A stretch of DNA of 64,000 bases, taken from positions 3,831,001 through 3,895,000 of the forward strand of contig JACSYO010001810.1 of NCBI GenBank assembly GCA_016806645.1, read 5' to 3'. A program made the position numbers and the translations under genes. The DNA is from Ophiodon elongatus (lineage: Eukaryota; Chordata; Actinopteri; Perciformes; Hexagrammidae). How positions within the stretch are numbered: position 1 is the first letter of the stretch; every line of letters starts with the position of its first letter. Below the pieces are notes generated by a model that saw nothing but the letters and a program-made list of their open reading frames with translations, was not told where the DNA came from and searched no databases. Positions 10,501 to 18,785 of this stretch are shown piece by piece.

Positions 10501-10991
10501 CATTCCATGTATTCTTCATCATTGATATCATCGGGACTACCACCATCATCCTCATACATGTACTCCTGGTTCTCTAACTGGTTGTTCTCAGTTTCAGTGT
10601 AATCACTGTAGTATTCCTTTTCTATATTCTTACGAACCTCAGGATGAATGTGCTTGTAAAGACGTTTCAGCTCATACATACTCCTCTGCTTGCAGTAAGC
10701 TTCTTTGTTGAGTGGGTATTTGGAGGGGTTTGGCGGTTCTGGAGGCTCAGGTGAGTAATAGCATGCCGGAATATTTTCATCCTCTGATGGCATTTCTAGT
10801 AAGTCTGGAGGCGGGGGTGGAAGATAGTCAGAATCCTCAGCTGGTGGGGGCGGAAAGTCCGCATAATCCATTACTTCAGCCAATGTGTCTTCTGCTGCCT
10901 CGTTAGCGGATTCTTCATACACCTTACTAGTCACAGTGTTGTTTTGTGTCACATTTGAGGACCACTTAGCTCGATTAATATCACGTCCAAT
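1512..10991 (-). CDS. xirp2: xirp2 giant exon (Xin repeats to C terminus)
   Basis: This is one uninterrupted 9,480-bp reading frame of 3,159 codons plus stop. The acceptor is at 10993-10992 (ttccttaaaaag). In order it holds an FPPPP/LPPPPP pair (about 10870-10790), the canonical Xin repeats (about 10486-7241), a diverged repeat array (about 7125-5743), a second proline block with four PPPP runs (about 5370-5205), a Lys/Ser/Gln-rich low-complexity stretch with a pentalysine run near 3.8 kb, a Ser/Pro/Arg-rich segment near 2.8-3.0 kb, and the conserved C-terminal tail. The frame ends in TGA at 1514-1512. A potential donor (G|gtaaat at 1537) lies eight codons before the stop, so some transcripts may splice to a further exon as in mammals. 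I could not find a convincing partner exon for it. Confidence 0.96.
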   Translation of the reverse strand: MGRDINRAKWSSNVTQNNTVTSKVYEESANEAAEDTLAEVMDYADFPPPPAEDSDYLPPPPPDLLEMPSEDENIPACYYSPEPPEPPNPSKYPLNKEAYCKQRSMYELKRLYKHIHPEVRKNIEKEYYSDYTETENNQLENQEYMYEDDGGSPDDINDEEYMEWEEILPGEVQAMRWMFENKPLDSIKDETPHEDDDNNKITEQEMILGKDVRRTAWMFETKPIDELTSDNINSTEYKNKFNKFDKGDVRAAAWLFETQTMDTLNKMHKEEDLTKEIVFTEEDGNATIYMIDNKYMESLGHTETIDESHLLTLRSVLEEIHGEVKTVTSTFDTQFKCIIMGQSSQMLEIKSVRKIESELENSIASRWLFDTQPLDMTNTESTSLKVVCSLSMEDSNKGDWGRWLFEIKTLDSLNEWESSKVEMKEVTGADVRKHCLVFETQPMDSLKDDSNARPQSIEDIIGGNVRSARHFFESSPRAERKTDPEVGKLQKATINEEVKGDVRHQKWRFESQPLEHIREEKKEVTRTVNVEDDLTQEDGTSCRADVRKNCWAFETQPMDTLKDDSNTQLLTKEDIVAGNVRSARQYFETVPAEELKELADVGKLKKTVALNEEKGDVRHQKWRFESQPLEQIRQEKKEVIRTIDLEEIDRVDVSNYTQIFESTDLNCRDESQKILIEGVTSGSVKANKNLFESTSLYAMQDSSGHLHEVKTVRREEVVKGDVTTCKWMFETRPIDQFDESIDKYQVIKGISKQEIESGDVKTAKWLFETQPLDGIKYFSNIEDEEVMETKQNLDHMKGDVKTCKWLFETKPMDVLYERAELKGENESEEMQKGDVKTCTWLFETQALDSIHDEKETILKTCSVNQEDIRGKDVRTACFMFETEKLENLSGEETGSFKRVTEIDFASGDVSGMKYIFENQTSDIMTSTSEEVMQKLKAVQTEDIQRGNVVNCKWLFENQSIDTIHDSQEEFMSSRTVNDVQGGDVDKGRFIFETYSLDEIQETDKELMKMRKIVRDEDERGNVRNYTMMFENQPLYAIQDKEGLYHEVTTVTSEEVTRGDVVGTRWKFETKPLDAIKDTDEIYIIKSVTQQDVQKGDVTSAKWKFETQSLDSIAEEQKTLIKTVNDIQGGNVRINKDRFESDALSQESVKTVNVSEIQKGDVRSAKWRFETQSIDKIRSMSSENLIETVKKEEVEKGDVKHSVWLFEKNPLDHIKEVNEDEGTTITSQEEISKAAVKSTTWLFETTPFDDFNETKTEKTEILGKSVKGTLEELYSQKMVKSKGILIEADEIGDVRMAKYQLMNKQAPEIQREDVIRGDLQTIMMNLLNRQERQEQQIVIDSEEKGNISSTVHQLFNQESDSSIEREEILRGDIREAINNLFDESGSAKHGILIQEDEKGDVQMTLYSLLNKQENVNVEKEDIVRGDIQSALQRLSISDKKDQAGKISIDETEKGNVNFYSTCIESGALDYLKQLHVGSDETLPEEEKEKILGGDIKGTKLILGRNQMQIDRTVEDVIPGDVQNTVKVFMSEPTLSLERLQTEEIVKGNLKAALNLLSESANQTVVVEKEEVVKGNIPKTLRCLEKAQTQYKEVDKPDIIRGNIKGALRSLEKSSTSRVEAVVEDLVTGDVRATLKSLELATQAVKEVEKEEIVRGDIRTTMQSLHDASSERKTCQQEIDVQGNVRGTIQLLMEPPPSPRMERSPSLERDVKGDVKMSIKSLYQTQEQSQLEKEEVIKGNVKGTIKSLLETAQREAPKVRLGSYRRVRVKQSPPVKNLNADAKRNIQKIKTANSVEASKETHSISNDTEIVGTMTSSVEQSAQQSTTVVEHKTIIQNHGIKTLKTEFRNLKSKGKGMKKADKTKVKTDDYILKLHELEPDLPLPPPPVTDADLPPPPPPSVDFDFDHLLPPPPPLTSEQDFLPPPPSQQELDSMPAQAIHPSPAKAKKMTVKKVKAPVLHQVPKLKPKVEFSKTQQVDLTTKTVIEMSQNQSKTTTHTSKTVSCEIPPMPESPKPLKKVYISPVKFTPPPSPPPSMKGKITKFNTPLIKAEGKYRKLVEENTPPTTPTPIYIHDSVTAALEMLSTIDTEQSYNNASEITQERAEKKALSVDSDSLSCDLSKHVVVSNTTHSNVSASHEKICTDSTVISSAKQQIVSNETSKVVSTQKTSSVSAVKQQMHTTTQNTISVSSTQSAQSVIADNVQTSMTDVSKTENMMADRKKDSKNHKTKSSKKLFDKNEDEMYSDQSHIEKNESKSQSEKKDNNVKESTSPQRDNKKKKDHSPPKSQEKVSDQPMQTEKAAINTNGKAGKPNQKVKKNHKQEKQVETKTSSESEKQSVSQDVKVNVKEAAEMKVISEPKEVKTELKQGIKKVTSSPAAASTPAVTDSQPETPTPAKKKKKSKKSKGGKGKEISTESKTDVIDTNTTLSEKSHQTHETIAISQIQKSIIEEQIQVDREVVTTESKDDQNFQQQKVVQKQEKGSQKKKKVTAIQQSEGDPAEESRHVPITVTGKSEQNEWVKPTAGRTEESQRREVPVLISHITKIQRVSEKTDSESVKTLINTVPDWPMSPERKCELEESVVELDAQKGEEIISCVRKLAEAELMHLEDKETIEKHECEPISEKSVSGGATPRISKISIGSAKIESQTKKKTSHEKRKEVSQCKSVDLRAPSPLLRMRSPSPTFITIESTRRTDSPHRVTPSPTLLHRPHTPPTPPPRRCDTPTSRLTRITPSPTFDRAENLARLKDTTAKLSRGVTPPLPLPQQISERKSEIVESPASFHRQIKIESQLVEASETIATEKSKKSLSQEAQWADVNSAHVEEDQANISDSWNANGIQSMSHMSFCQNDPDLIDDSDILEPSSVSVKEKRFFFEEAQKAEIHKTYVRKEPIAIPERLGPDMEDLEAENKNKEDDELPRADLYGLVNKFESPEENFLIKKELIPLTEWLHNDPESTYFDKEKANILQQEMPAFDIQAIKNVFELGEQSSLFREEKKDQEETVSSLSETTADTSKRESPPETEKGSRQSTPLPPQKTDVGIVPAEPSAFSETKSITEHFSDVDKFGNKVTGIRTAVSEHSESVSTQQAPFSYADAVKKIAASAKQAETYDDDATDKLLSNFQKTWTESESVFKSLGYTISEETSSQVVSHQTKIVSSGKYRHEAT

Positions 10992-13194
10992 CTTTTTAAG
11001 GAACAAAAATAATATTTGTGGGTGAATAACTATAAATCCATCTTATTACCCCATAACAATTATATGTATATTACATTTGCTAATTGCTACATTTGCTAAT
11101 ACATTGTAAACAATTTGATCATAAAACATGAATATATCACACAACAGAACACCTGTCAATCCAAGATTAATTGTATTGAATAAATTGTTTTCTTATCTTG
11201 ATTTTTTTAGCCACAAATTATTAAATCTACAAGTTAAAGTTATAATCCTTAAGATTCTCATGAAGTCAAACCCCATTAATACTATTCATGGATTGCATAT
11301 TTTAAGCAATAGCAACTTGGTAAATTCACATTCCGTTTTTACCTCTCTATAAAGAAATTTCATTGTTGGAGTCTGCCATTCTTGTGCTGTATTCAAATTG
11401 CCCTCAACCCACGAGGGATTCACAGGAAATTATGTTATCCAGTGTTACTGTTTTTAATGGTATCTAATTTATATCAGGCTCACTCTCCTAAAGCTGCATC
11501 AGAACTGTAGATCAGATTGTAATTCCAACTATTTTTGACTGATTTCATTATTAAAACAACGTGAGTTTATTTGACTTCACTGTAACCAGATATATGAGTT
11601 GCTCTTCTGTATTTCTAACAAGGAGGTGCTCAAGAAGTGTTTGCTGTAGTATGAAATTGCACTTGCTGTTACCACCAGTAACCACAAGTGTCACCAAATC
11701 AACCCGGACTTAATCTTAAGGATTGCAACTTTAATTAATATACTATATTTACTATCTCAAATTATACTTACCCTAAATTAAATATTCTGTCTTTTCATAT
11801 TTTAGTACTTACTGCTTAACTCAAGCGGAATGGAAATACTTACTTTAATTGGTTTGTGTGGAGCAGCCTCTTCTATTGTTTTTTCAAAGCGATCCCTCAG
11901 TTCTTTTGTAGTGTACCTGGGAAACTCCTCTTCTAAAAGTCAGCACAGAAACAAGTATAAAGGCAGACCTTAAATTAGTCAGGCAGTGACAGCGTATATG
12001 GCAGAGAATACAAATATCCAAACAACATCCTACCTGTTTCATTTTGGTGGTTTTCAAAACTGGTTGCAAAGTTACTGTCACTGTAAGACACCTAAATAAT
12101 AAAAAATGAGAAATGGAAAAAAGGCATTGATGATAAATCCAGAAATTCCCCATTTACTTACACATTTTCCATTAAGTGTAATGTTTTTTTTGTTTTGTTT
12201 TTAAACATTAATGACATATATATGATTGATTACAATTACTCCCAGTTTTACCTAACAAGGCACTCAAAGTGTTTAGCTCATTAGCAAAACCTTCTCGTTC
12301 TCCCTGCAGGAACAGTGATAGAAAAAGTGATATACCATCGCTTCTTGGTGGAAATCTTGCTGCTGACTGCCTGCGACGACCTGCCTGCTGCTGCTTGACA
12401 CTGTCACCTCAGAGTTGGACATTTCCTGTGAAGATGTAGACAGTGATTGTCAAACATAATGAAAAATGTGTGCATGCTACACAAACACACAGATAAATCT
12501 CACTTCACCATATTGACACCACAGATGTAAGTTTACTCCACTCAAATGTACTTCACCAGCTAAAGCTTAATATTACACAACTGAATACCAGAGAAGATGC
12601 TGGACCAGATTGCTCACGGCAGTTTGAAATGACTAATCACAGATGGGGGCATGATGACAAAGAATTTGTCAAGCTGTTTACTCACACTGTACCATAGCAA
12701 ACATATTAAATACCATTATTTTCCACTTCTTTGAGAAGTTTCTCTCTAATGAATGGAGCTGCAATATAAGTGTTACCAAAGCACTCTTAAGGTTTTCTTA
12801 CAAGCTGTTAGAAATGTCAAGTAATGTTTGTGACTTAAACCCACACACTTAGCTTAAATTAAGATGTAATAAGAGCCTTAGTGTTGATATTCAGCCTAAA
12901 TTTTGTATTTTACTTGCAAAGGTCTTCATGCAGTCACACAATTCTAAATTTAAAGCTAAATGATGGAAACAAGCTCAGGTCAGAAGAAACGTTACCATAA
13001 TTTAACCACAATCATCTCTTTCATGCTCTCAGACTCATGAATGAATATACTGTGTTCTGCATGTGTACCTGCATAGTTCTGTGATGGAAATGGAACTGGG
13101 TTACATTGTGTGATGTTGCAGTTTCCTGGGTCTCAAATTGTTTCCTCACACTGGCAAGTCCCCCAGGCAGGGAACAAACTTCCGACTCCTCCAT
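1512..13194 (-). CDS. xirp2: Xin actin-binding repeat-containing protein 2, long isoform (spliced)
   Basis: Xirp2 binds and stabilises actin filaments at intercalated discs and myotendinous junctions of striated muscle; a short form works in hair-cell stereocilia. Five coding exons join in frame: 13194-13069, 12425-12336, 12091-12034, 11932-11844 and 10991-1512. Together they give about 3,280 residues, close to the human length of about 3,400-3,550. All junctions follow GT-AG. The N terminus has the family motif PGGLASVRKQFE, then PRYTTKELRDRFEKTIEEA just before the giant exon. After that come FPPPP-type proline motifs, the Xin repeats, a proline block, a lysine- and serine-rich low-complexity region, and the conserved tail ending near NFQKTWTESESVFKSLGYT. 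I chose the ATG at 13194 because it sits one codon into the first clearly coding exon, has G at -3 and +4, and no ATG precedes it in the upstream exon. Teleosts carry two copies (a and b); I cannot say which this is. Confidence 0.95.
5743..7125 (-). repeat. xirp2: diverged C-terminal repeat array of Xirp2
   Basis: About 17 further repeats keep the G(D/N)(V/I/L) start but replace WLFET with a hydrophobic run such as SLL or SLE. Examples are RGDIRTTMQSLHDAS, KGNVKGTIKSLLETA and TGDVRATLKSLELA. Most are preceded by an acidic linker of the type EKEE(V/I)(V/I)(K/R). The period is about 25-30 residues. The same region is recognisable in human Xirp2. Whether it binds actin is not shown by sequence. 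Confidence 0.75.
7241..10486 (-). repeat. xirp2: canonical Xin actin-binding repeat array
   Basis: I count about 29 copies of the roughly 16-residue Xin motif, G(D/N)V-x4-W(L/M)FET-x-P(L/M/I)D-x-(I/L), spaced about 30-40 residues apart. Good examples are KGDVKTCKWLFETKPMD and SGDVKTAKWLFETQPLD. Several copies are worn, e.g. one at about 9.8 kb reads GDWGRWLFE and has lost residues between GD and WLFE. The number is near the 28 usually quoted for mammalian Xirp2. The repeats bind F-actin. Confidence 0.9.
9055..9709 (-). repeat. xirp2: tandem duplication of a three-repeat Xin unit
   Basis: Two successive units of about 104 codons have the same order of three Xin repeats and the same linkers. 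Unit 1 (about 9709-9399) has ADVRKHCLVFETQPMDSLKD, GGNVRSARHFFES and KGDVRHQKWRFESQPLEHI. Unit 2 (about 9366-9055) has ADVRKNCWAFETQPMDTLKD, AGNVRSARQYFET and KGDVRHQKWRFESQPLEQI. The shared linker words (VGKL, EEKKEV) show duplication of the whole block, not convergence of single repeats. Confidence 0.85.
11844..11932 (-). CDS. xirp2: xirp2 coding exon 4 (last exon before the giant exon)
   Basis: This exon has 89 nt, phase 1 to 0, with acceptor gacttttag and donor gtaagt. It encodes EEFPRYTTKELRDRFEKTIE and continues to ...PHKPIK, a typical Xin-family N-terminal segment. It ends in phase 0, so it can join either the giant exon (IGRDINRAKW...) or the LIM exon at 231-101 without a frame change. 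Confidence 0.93.
12034..12091 (-). CDS. xirp2: xirp2 coding exon 3
   Basis: This exon has 58 nt, phase 0 to 1, with acceptor after a T-rich tract ending in tttag and donor gtagga. It encodes VSYSDSNFATSFENHQNET. The last G joins AA of the next exon to make Glu. Confidence 0.85.
12336..12425 (-). CDS. xirp2: xirp2 coding exon 2
   Basis: This exon has 90 nt, 30 codons, phase 0 to 0, with acceptor ...cttcacag and donor gtatat. It begins EMSNSEVTVSSSS and is rich in Ser and Gln. I call it coding because its open frame and phases link the flanking exons without a break. Sequence conservation here is weaker than in the neighbours. Confidence 0.8.
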
Positions 13195-13197
13195 GAC
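13069..13197 (-). CDS. xirp2: xirp2 first coding exon
   Basis: This exon has 129 nt, 43 codons, phase 0 at both ends. A pyrimidine-rich acceptor ending in ttag precedes it and a gtacac donor follows. The second codon is the likely start ATG. The encoded PGGLASVRKQFE matches the N-terminal motif of vertebrate Xirp2. Confidence 0.88.
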
Positions 13198-13490
13198 CTA
13201 ATGAAGCAGGAAATATCATTAGCTACCTCCATTTCTACATGCCCAGAAATCAAATTGGTGCTTAATAAGGCTGTACTGTAGTGCAGGCCGCCGTCAAATG
13301 TGGTGCAGCTAATGCTTTGTGCGGATCGCTCTCTCACATACACAAACTCTCATAATATGCTGTAATAGATTCAGATTTACATAAGGAACTGTGAGAGCTC
13401 TCTCAAAATACAGCCAACAATATTTCATGTTTTTTGCAGCCTTCCTCTGAATTCTGTATAAGAAACATGTCCATTCACAAACTACAGTAC

Positions 13491-13625
13491 CCTGCAGCAC
13501 TGGAGGTGGTGTCTGCTCACTTGGATACAGCTGGCTGGTACACGGCCTCACAGTTGGTCAGTGGGATGACCTCTGAGCCCACAGAGTGAATCCGGTTCCT
13601 CTGGTTTATATCTCTTTCAGGAAGT
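13491..13625 (-). promoter_or_regulatory. xirp2: xirp2 probable promoter (TATA box) and 5'UTR exon
   Basis: On the minus strand TATAAA lies at 13610-13605 (gatataaacc). A start site would fall near 13580. The stretch from there to 13491 contains no ATG and ends in a good donor (CAGG|gtactg at 13490), which can splice to the first coding exon at 13197. Upstream is a TGACGTA element, and a CAGCTG E-box lies inside the predicted exon. Transcription start and exon extent are inferred. Confidence 0.55.
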
Positions 13626-13689
13626 CCTGCCCTGGTTCAACCTGCGCTGCCAGCAGCTACGTCACAAATAACCATGAAACTTTATGTTA

Positions 13690-14722
13690 TTAAAGGAACA
13701 GTTTGTAAGTTTTAGTGATATCTAGTGGTTTGTGGTAGGTTGCAACCAACTAAATACCCGTTAATTCCGAACAGAATTAAGAGTTATTTATAATTTAGAT
13801 ATAACTAAATTTTGTTTCTAAACAAAGTCACTATATAAAGTCATTAATATCTCATGGAAATTAATCTAAAATGTCAATAAAAGAAATAACATTTATGAGT
13901 AAAGTTTATGACGATGATGAAGAACACAGACATCCGCAAGTATCAGTCATTCCTCCTGTCTTCTGTCCACCTGGTTGCTTTCTTTTAGCCAGCAGAGAAG
14001 TAAAACAAAAAAAAAGAAGCTTTTGGCCGGACATAGCAGCAGTGACCTTGAATTAGGTTTCACTTTCATTTACATGTCCGTGCTTGTTGTTGATGTATTG
14101 ATAAAGTATTAACTTTAATTAAAATTTCTCGCAAATATTTTATTGCACGTACAGTAACAGGCGTAGTTTCCCTCAACTCGAGTATCCTTCACTTCACTTG
14201 CTTCACTTGACCACAGCAAAATATCTGCTCATGCTTTGTGAGTGTGTGTTTGTGTCTATGTGTGTGTGTAGTTGGAGGAGCTCGGCCCGACAGAGAGAGC
14301 AGAGCAGATGAGAGCTGCAGCGTGATAATAAATTACATCAAAACATTAAAAAGTATTAATAAAAAACACCAGTAACGTCGAGGCTTATCGATACTACGAT
14401 CTTTAATAATTTAGCATTGGGGCCATTTAATACAGAGTTTCAGAATCTATCTATCTATTTATCTTCAGATAACGTGAAAACCATAGGTAAAAACGAGAAC
14501 GGCACTTTTGTGTTCTTTCTGGGCTGCTGTAGAAACATGCAAGATGGCCGACTACGTGGAAGAGGACCTGCTTCCCAGGTAGATATACATGGCTTTTTCT
14601 AAGCTGAGGATTCTTAGTTTCGAGTGATTATACACTGATTAAAACGTAGTTATGAATATTATAGTCAATCATATTATATTCTGCCAATAAATCCCCCTAA
14701 ATGTTACACACTGTTCCTTTAA
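13690..14722. mobile_element. non-autonomous DNA transposon, TTAA-flanked (element A, 1.03 kb)
   Basis: Both ends begin TTAAAGGAACAGT and run inward as imperfect inverted repeats of about 27 bp with only a few mismatches. TTAA at each end may be the target duplication, as in piggyBac-type insertion. No transposase frame is visible. I recognise the outer sequence, the internal ATGGCCGACTACGTGGAAGA word, and the CCCCCTAAATGTTACACACTG tail as a common percomorph repeat. That recognition is from memory. It ends about 70 bp from the xirp2 promoter. Confidence 0.8.
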
Positions 14723-17700
14723 GTATCATCCAGTTATAAAGAGGTAGTATACCATACTTACTGCTGTAAACACATGCAACTAAACTGCACTGCTCAGGGT
14801 GTCAGACAACCTTTATGTATGTGGCGTAGTTTTGTTTTTAAAGCCAGACGTTTATATATATTTTTTAAATATATAAGCCTGGTTTAGTATGTTCCAGTAT
14901 ACTGCACATTACATGGACCATATGGTGATTATTATACATTTGTGTATTATAGTAAATTAATGCACACAAAAGCATTTAAAACATTTCGATTTTTGACTCA
15001 ATTTTGTGATATTTGGTCAGGTAAATATATTGACTAAGACTTCCAAATTCAAGCCACAGTAAGCTTTGAAGGTGGTACCATAGGGCAGGTGGTGATCTTG
15101 TGAGTGATGCCTTTTGAGTCATTTAAAATTATCTACAATAACACACCTGCATCCTGACATTCAGTTACTCACAGGATGTACAGGATGTATAAATCTTTTT
15201 ATATATTTTATTTTATCATAATGTGAGGTGAGTTTGGTCCATGCCTACTTTAAGTGGAAGCATTACAGACAAATGATGGTCCAAAATACTTATTATCTAA
15301 CAGTGTACTCCAGGGGTTTGATGTCTCCTTGAAATGGTCACTTAAGATGGCTTACATAAAGTCACTGTTGCCACTCATATTCCGTCAATAAAGGAATTGA
15401 TTGTAATCAGCATATAAATGTATTATGGGGTTTAGAGGATCATTCAGCAAGTGGTATTAGCAGCCATTACGATATTTCCTTTTCATCTTCAGGCATAATT
15501 AGAAGTTATGTCTGGAATTGCATCAGCCAACAGTCCAGAACCAAAGGAACATTATTGTTATCCTGCAGGGTATTGCAATCTGCTGGAAAGATAGTCCATG
15601 TGATCGTTAACTCTTCCAACTGTTAGACCCCATATCAGGCCAGTTGCTGACACAATATTTTTGTCTATGTTTGCCAATTCAAGGTATTCACACCTCAATT
15701 CACTTGTGGATTTAATTATGCTGATGCAAATAAGAGGATCAAATGTGAATTCAGACTGTTTTGATGTTTGAAAAAAGTACAGCATCAAAATAAGACTATC
15801 CATTCCTCTGACAGCTAATGACATAAAAAAAAAAGAATCTGCTCTGTGGTCTATTAGCACTTCCAGCCATGTCTTAGCCAACTCACTGTAATATCAAGAA
15901 TAATGTCAGCAGAGCTGCCACACAGGGGACATGAAATAATATTTCACATCTTTAATATAATTTCTGGCAGCAAAGGACAGATTTAATCACTGAATACCAT
16001 TTTTCTAAATATTGAAAACTCAATAAAGTACAGACTCAAAAAAACATCAAATCAACTTTTTAATCAGTTCTTAGAGTTACAGACAGCTGGAAGTGATAAG
16101 CTATTTCATTATTATGTAAGCTAAATAGTGGGCTCAAGAACCTGCAATTGTTACCCATTAATGCTGCTCTCTAAATTGCATGGCAAAAAGTAATCTACAA
16201 ATATTAGTGTATTGCACTGTTGTTGCTTTCCCCTGGCATATTTGGTTTTGTAGCCAACCAGTCCCCTCTGGTCTATTTTAGCCTTGGTGGAATGGTAAGT
16301 ATGTTTGTATTTACAGCTCTTAAAATGAGAGAATTATAGTTAGATATTCAAGTTAAAATTTTTACTTGCAGTGAAACTTGAGTGGACAATTCTGCATTGC
16401 AGCATATTAAAGTTAAGGTATTGAGGAGTTGGACTTATAGATTGTTGTAGGAACTGTTTGTTGGCAAAAAAAATCTGTCAACAGTCTGAGGCTATCTCAT
16501 GACACGTTAAATTGGGCTGAGAGCTCAAATAACAAGAAAGTGAAGTAATCTAGGCGCCATGTACTTGCAAAAATAAATCACGCCTATTTTAAACGTAACC
16601 ATGAAGGGTCGTGTTTCTCAGTGAAATATAGAGGAAAGCCGGTATGGTTAAAGCTTTCCTTTCTAAAAGCTTTTAGATTTTCTGATAATTTTGTGTTTGT
16701 GCCTTTTTGTGATTACTCTGCAGTAGTCCTCATTTTGTGATTTGCCCGGCGACAATGAAGTACAGCGACGTAACAGCTAGAGGTACTGGCCTTGGTACAA
16801 ACAGCTCAGAACTCCATCTATTTGGGAATTAGTTATAATCTAATCTCTTCTAAAGCTAAAACTCCAGAGTTAATTTAGTATTTTAGGCTTGATATAATAA
16901 TTATATTTTGCCTCTGTATTCTGAATTTTTCATGTTTTTCTCTGCGGATACTAAAAGGTGATTTAAAAATGTGTTACTGTTTATGCATGGGAAATTATAA
17001 ACATAAAAAACATCATTTGAAAAGCCAAAATCATTCATATACTTTTATAAAAATTCCACTCAACTCAAACACGGCTCTCAGAGATCTCATCACCTACCAG
17101 GTAAGGAGGATATTGGAATATAAAAATTTGAGCTCAGCATGTAAAAATCCCACTTGAAGGCCACTGCACCCCCGACCTGCAGGGTCGTTCCAAGCCAAAA
17201 GCAAATCCCAGTCAGTGTTGGAGACCAGCTCCAGTACTATGTGTTAACCTCTGTCCAACTAGCAGACAGTGGCAGCTGATTTTATTTTAGACCCTCCGCC
17301 CACTTGCAAAAGATGGGCCTGGGGTGTGTTTTTTTTAGAGAGTGAGACCTCCATACCTCCCATGTCAAGTCCCAAGAAAATCCATATGGAAATACTTCCT
17401 GTGACTCTACTGCAGGCGCTTGTGTACTAATAAATCAGGTCACCCTGGTTTCATCATCACAGCTCCCATCAGAGTGCACTGCATACTCCAGCAGCTGTTA
17501 CCGCCTGTCTTTATATGTCAAATTATGCACAGACAAATTCACAACAAATACTACTTCCATTAATCCCTAAACAGTCTGAAGTAGATGTCGGGCAGGTGTG
17601 AATTCAAGTGACAGTAAACGGTGGTGAAATGTGTTGGCCGTGCACTGTGCTTTGCTGTTGGTCTGAAACAGGGTCAGTGATGTAATGGTATTTGTTGAGG

Positions 17701-18263
17701 AGAGTTGGGTTAAGGGGGCCGTAAATACAGCAAGAGACACCTCTGAGTGTGGAAGAGCTAGCCAGCTCATCTTGTTTGGCCCAGTTGGAGGAGGTGGCGC
17801 CAGCCTGACTCTGGTAGTGTCAGTGTTTGGAGACCAGACATTTCTGCCAGGCATCTACGCAACCCTGTTCTTCCTCAGTATGTATGTGTAACTCATACCT
17901 GCATGTCTACGACCATCACCACCTGTTTTAAAGAGACACTCTGCTGCTCCCACCAAACCTCACTAGACTGAAATGCAAATGATCCTGTTCACCTGCTCTC
18001 CTGATCATTCAAAATGTAGAAGGCATTATTGTGCCAGGGTCAGAGTAATGAAAGTTTAAATCATTTGAATCTTAATGAAAGGTAAGAGCAAGAAACGAAT
18101 ATAAAAAACAGTCTGAACATTTGTGTCAGTGTTTCAAGGTCTCATGTTCTTTTAATGATGACCCTGCTTTATCCAGTTTGAAGACAGTCCTCTGTGATCC
18201 ATAGCAGAGTTAAGTCATGCAGTGAGGGTGAAAGGACAGGAAAAATCTGAATTATTCTTTTCT

Positions 18264-18304
18264 CTCGCTCTCTCTCTCTCTCTCTCTCGCTCTTTCTCTC
18301 TCTT
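18264..18304. repeat. (TC)n microsatellite
   Basis: A run of TC dinucleotides interrupted by single G and T bases. Confidence 0.9.
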
Positions 18305-18589
18305 CCTATCAAATACTAACTTATTTTACATACATTTTCAACAAATCATATTAAAAGAACAAAACCAACGATGAAGGAGTATAATAAATACTTGACCACT
18401 GCATGACCAGTACTGTAAATGGCATTCAATATTGGTCAATGCTGGCTGTAAGTACACCGAATGTCTCCTAGTTTGGAAAAACAGAATAGGTTTGTAATTT
18501 TAACATCAAGGCACAGTGAGAGTAATTTGCAATGAATAACAAAGAGAAGACAGGCTAGGTGAGAAAATTGTATTTGCTTTCTCAATAAC

Positions 18590-18785
18590 TTCCCTCAACA
18601 TGCCCTTAAGCAAGGCACTAAACCCTTGGCTGCTCCCTCCCGAGAAATAGCGCATTGCCAACCAACGCAAGTGTTTGGTGGAGAGCCTTATCGTGTCAAT
18701 TTGTAAACATCACTCCTCCAACAACTACTGGATGTAAATATCTGTGAGCTCTTTGTCACGGTGCCCGATTAAATAAGAGAGAAGC
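18590..18785 (+). repeat. dispersed repeat fragment with AAGCAAGGCACTAAACCC motif
   Basis: The words CCCTTAAGCAAGGCACTAAA and CTTGGCTGCTCCCTCCCGAG resemble the tail region of a common fish interspersed element. The assignment is from recollection. The edges are approximate. Confidence 0.5.

Noticed and set aside
14535..14581. Exon-like ATGGCCGACTACGTGGAAGA... with a gtagat donor
   Set aside because: It lies inside element A, and I know the same words as part of a common percomorph repeat. No downstream exon fits.
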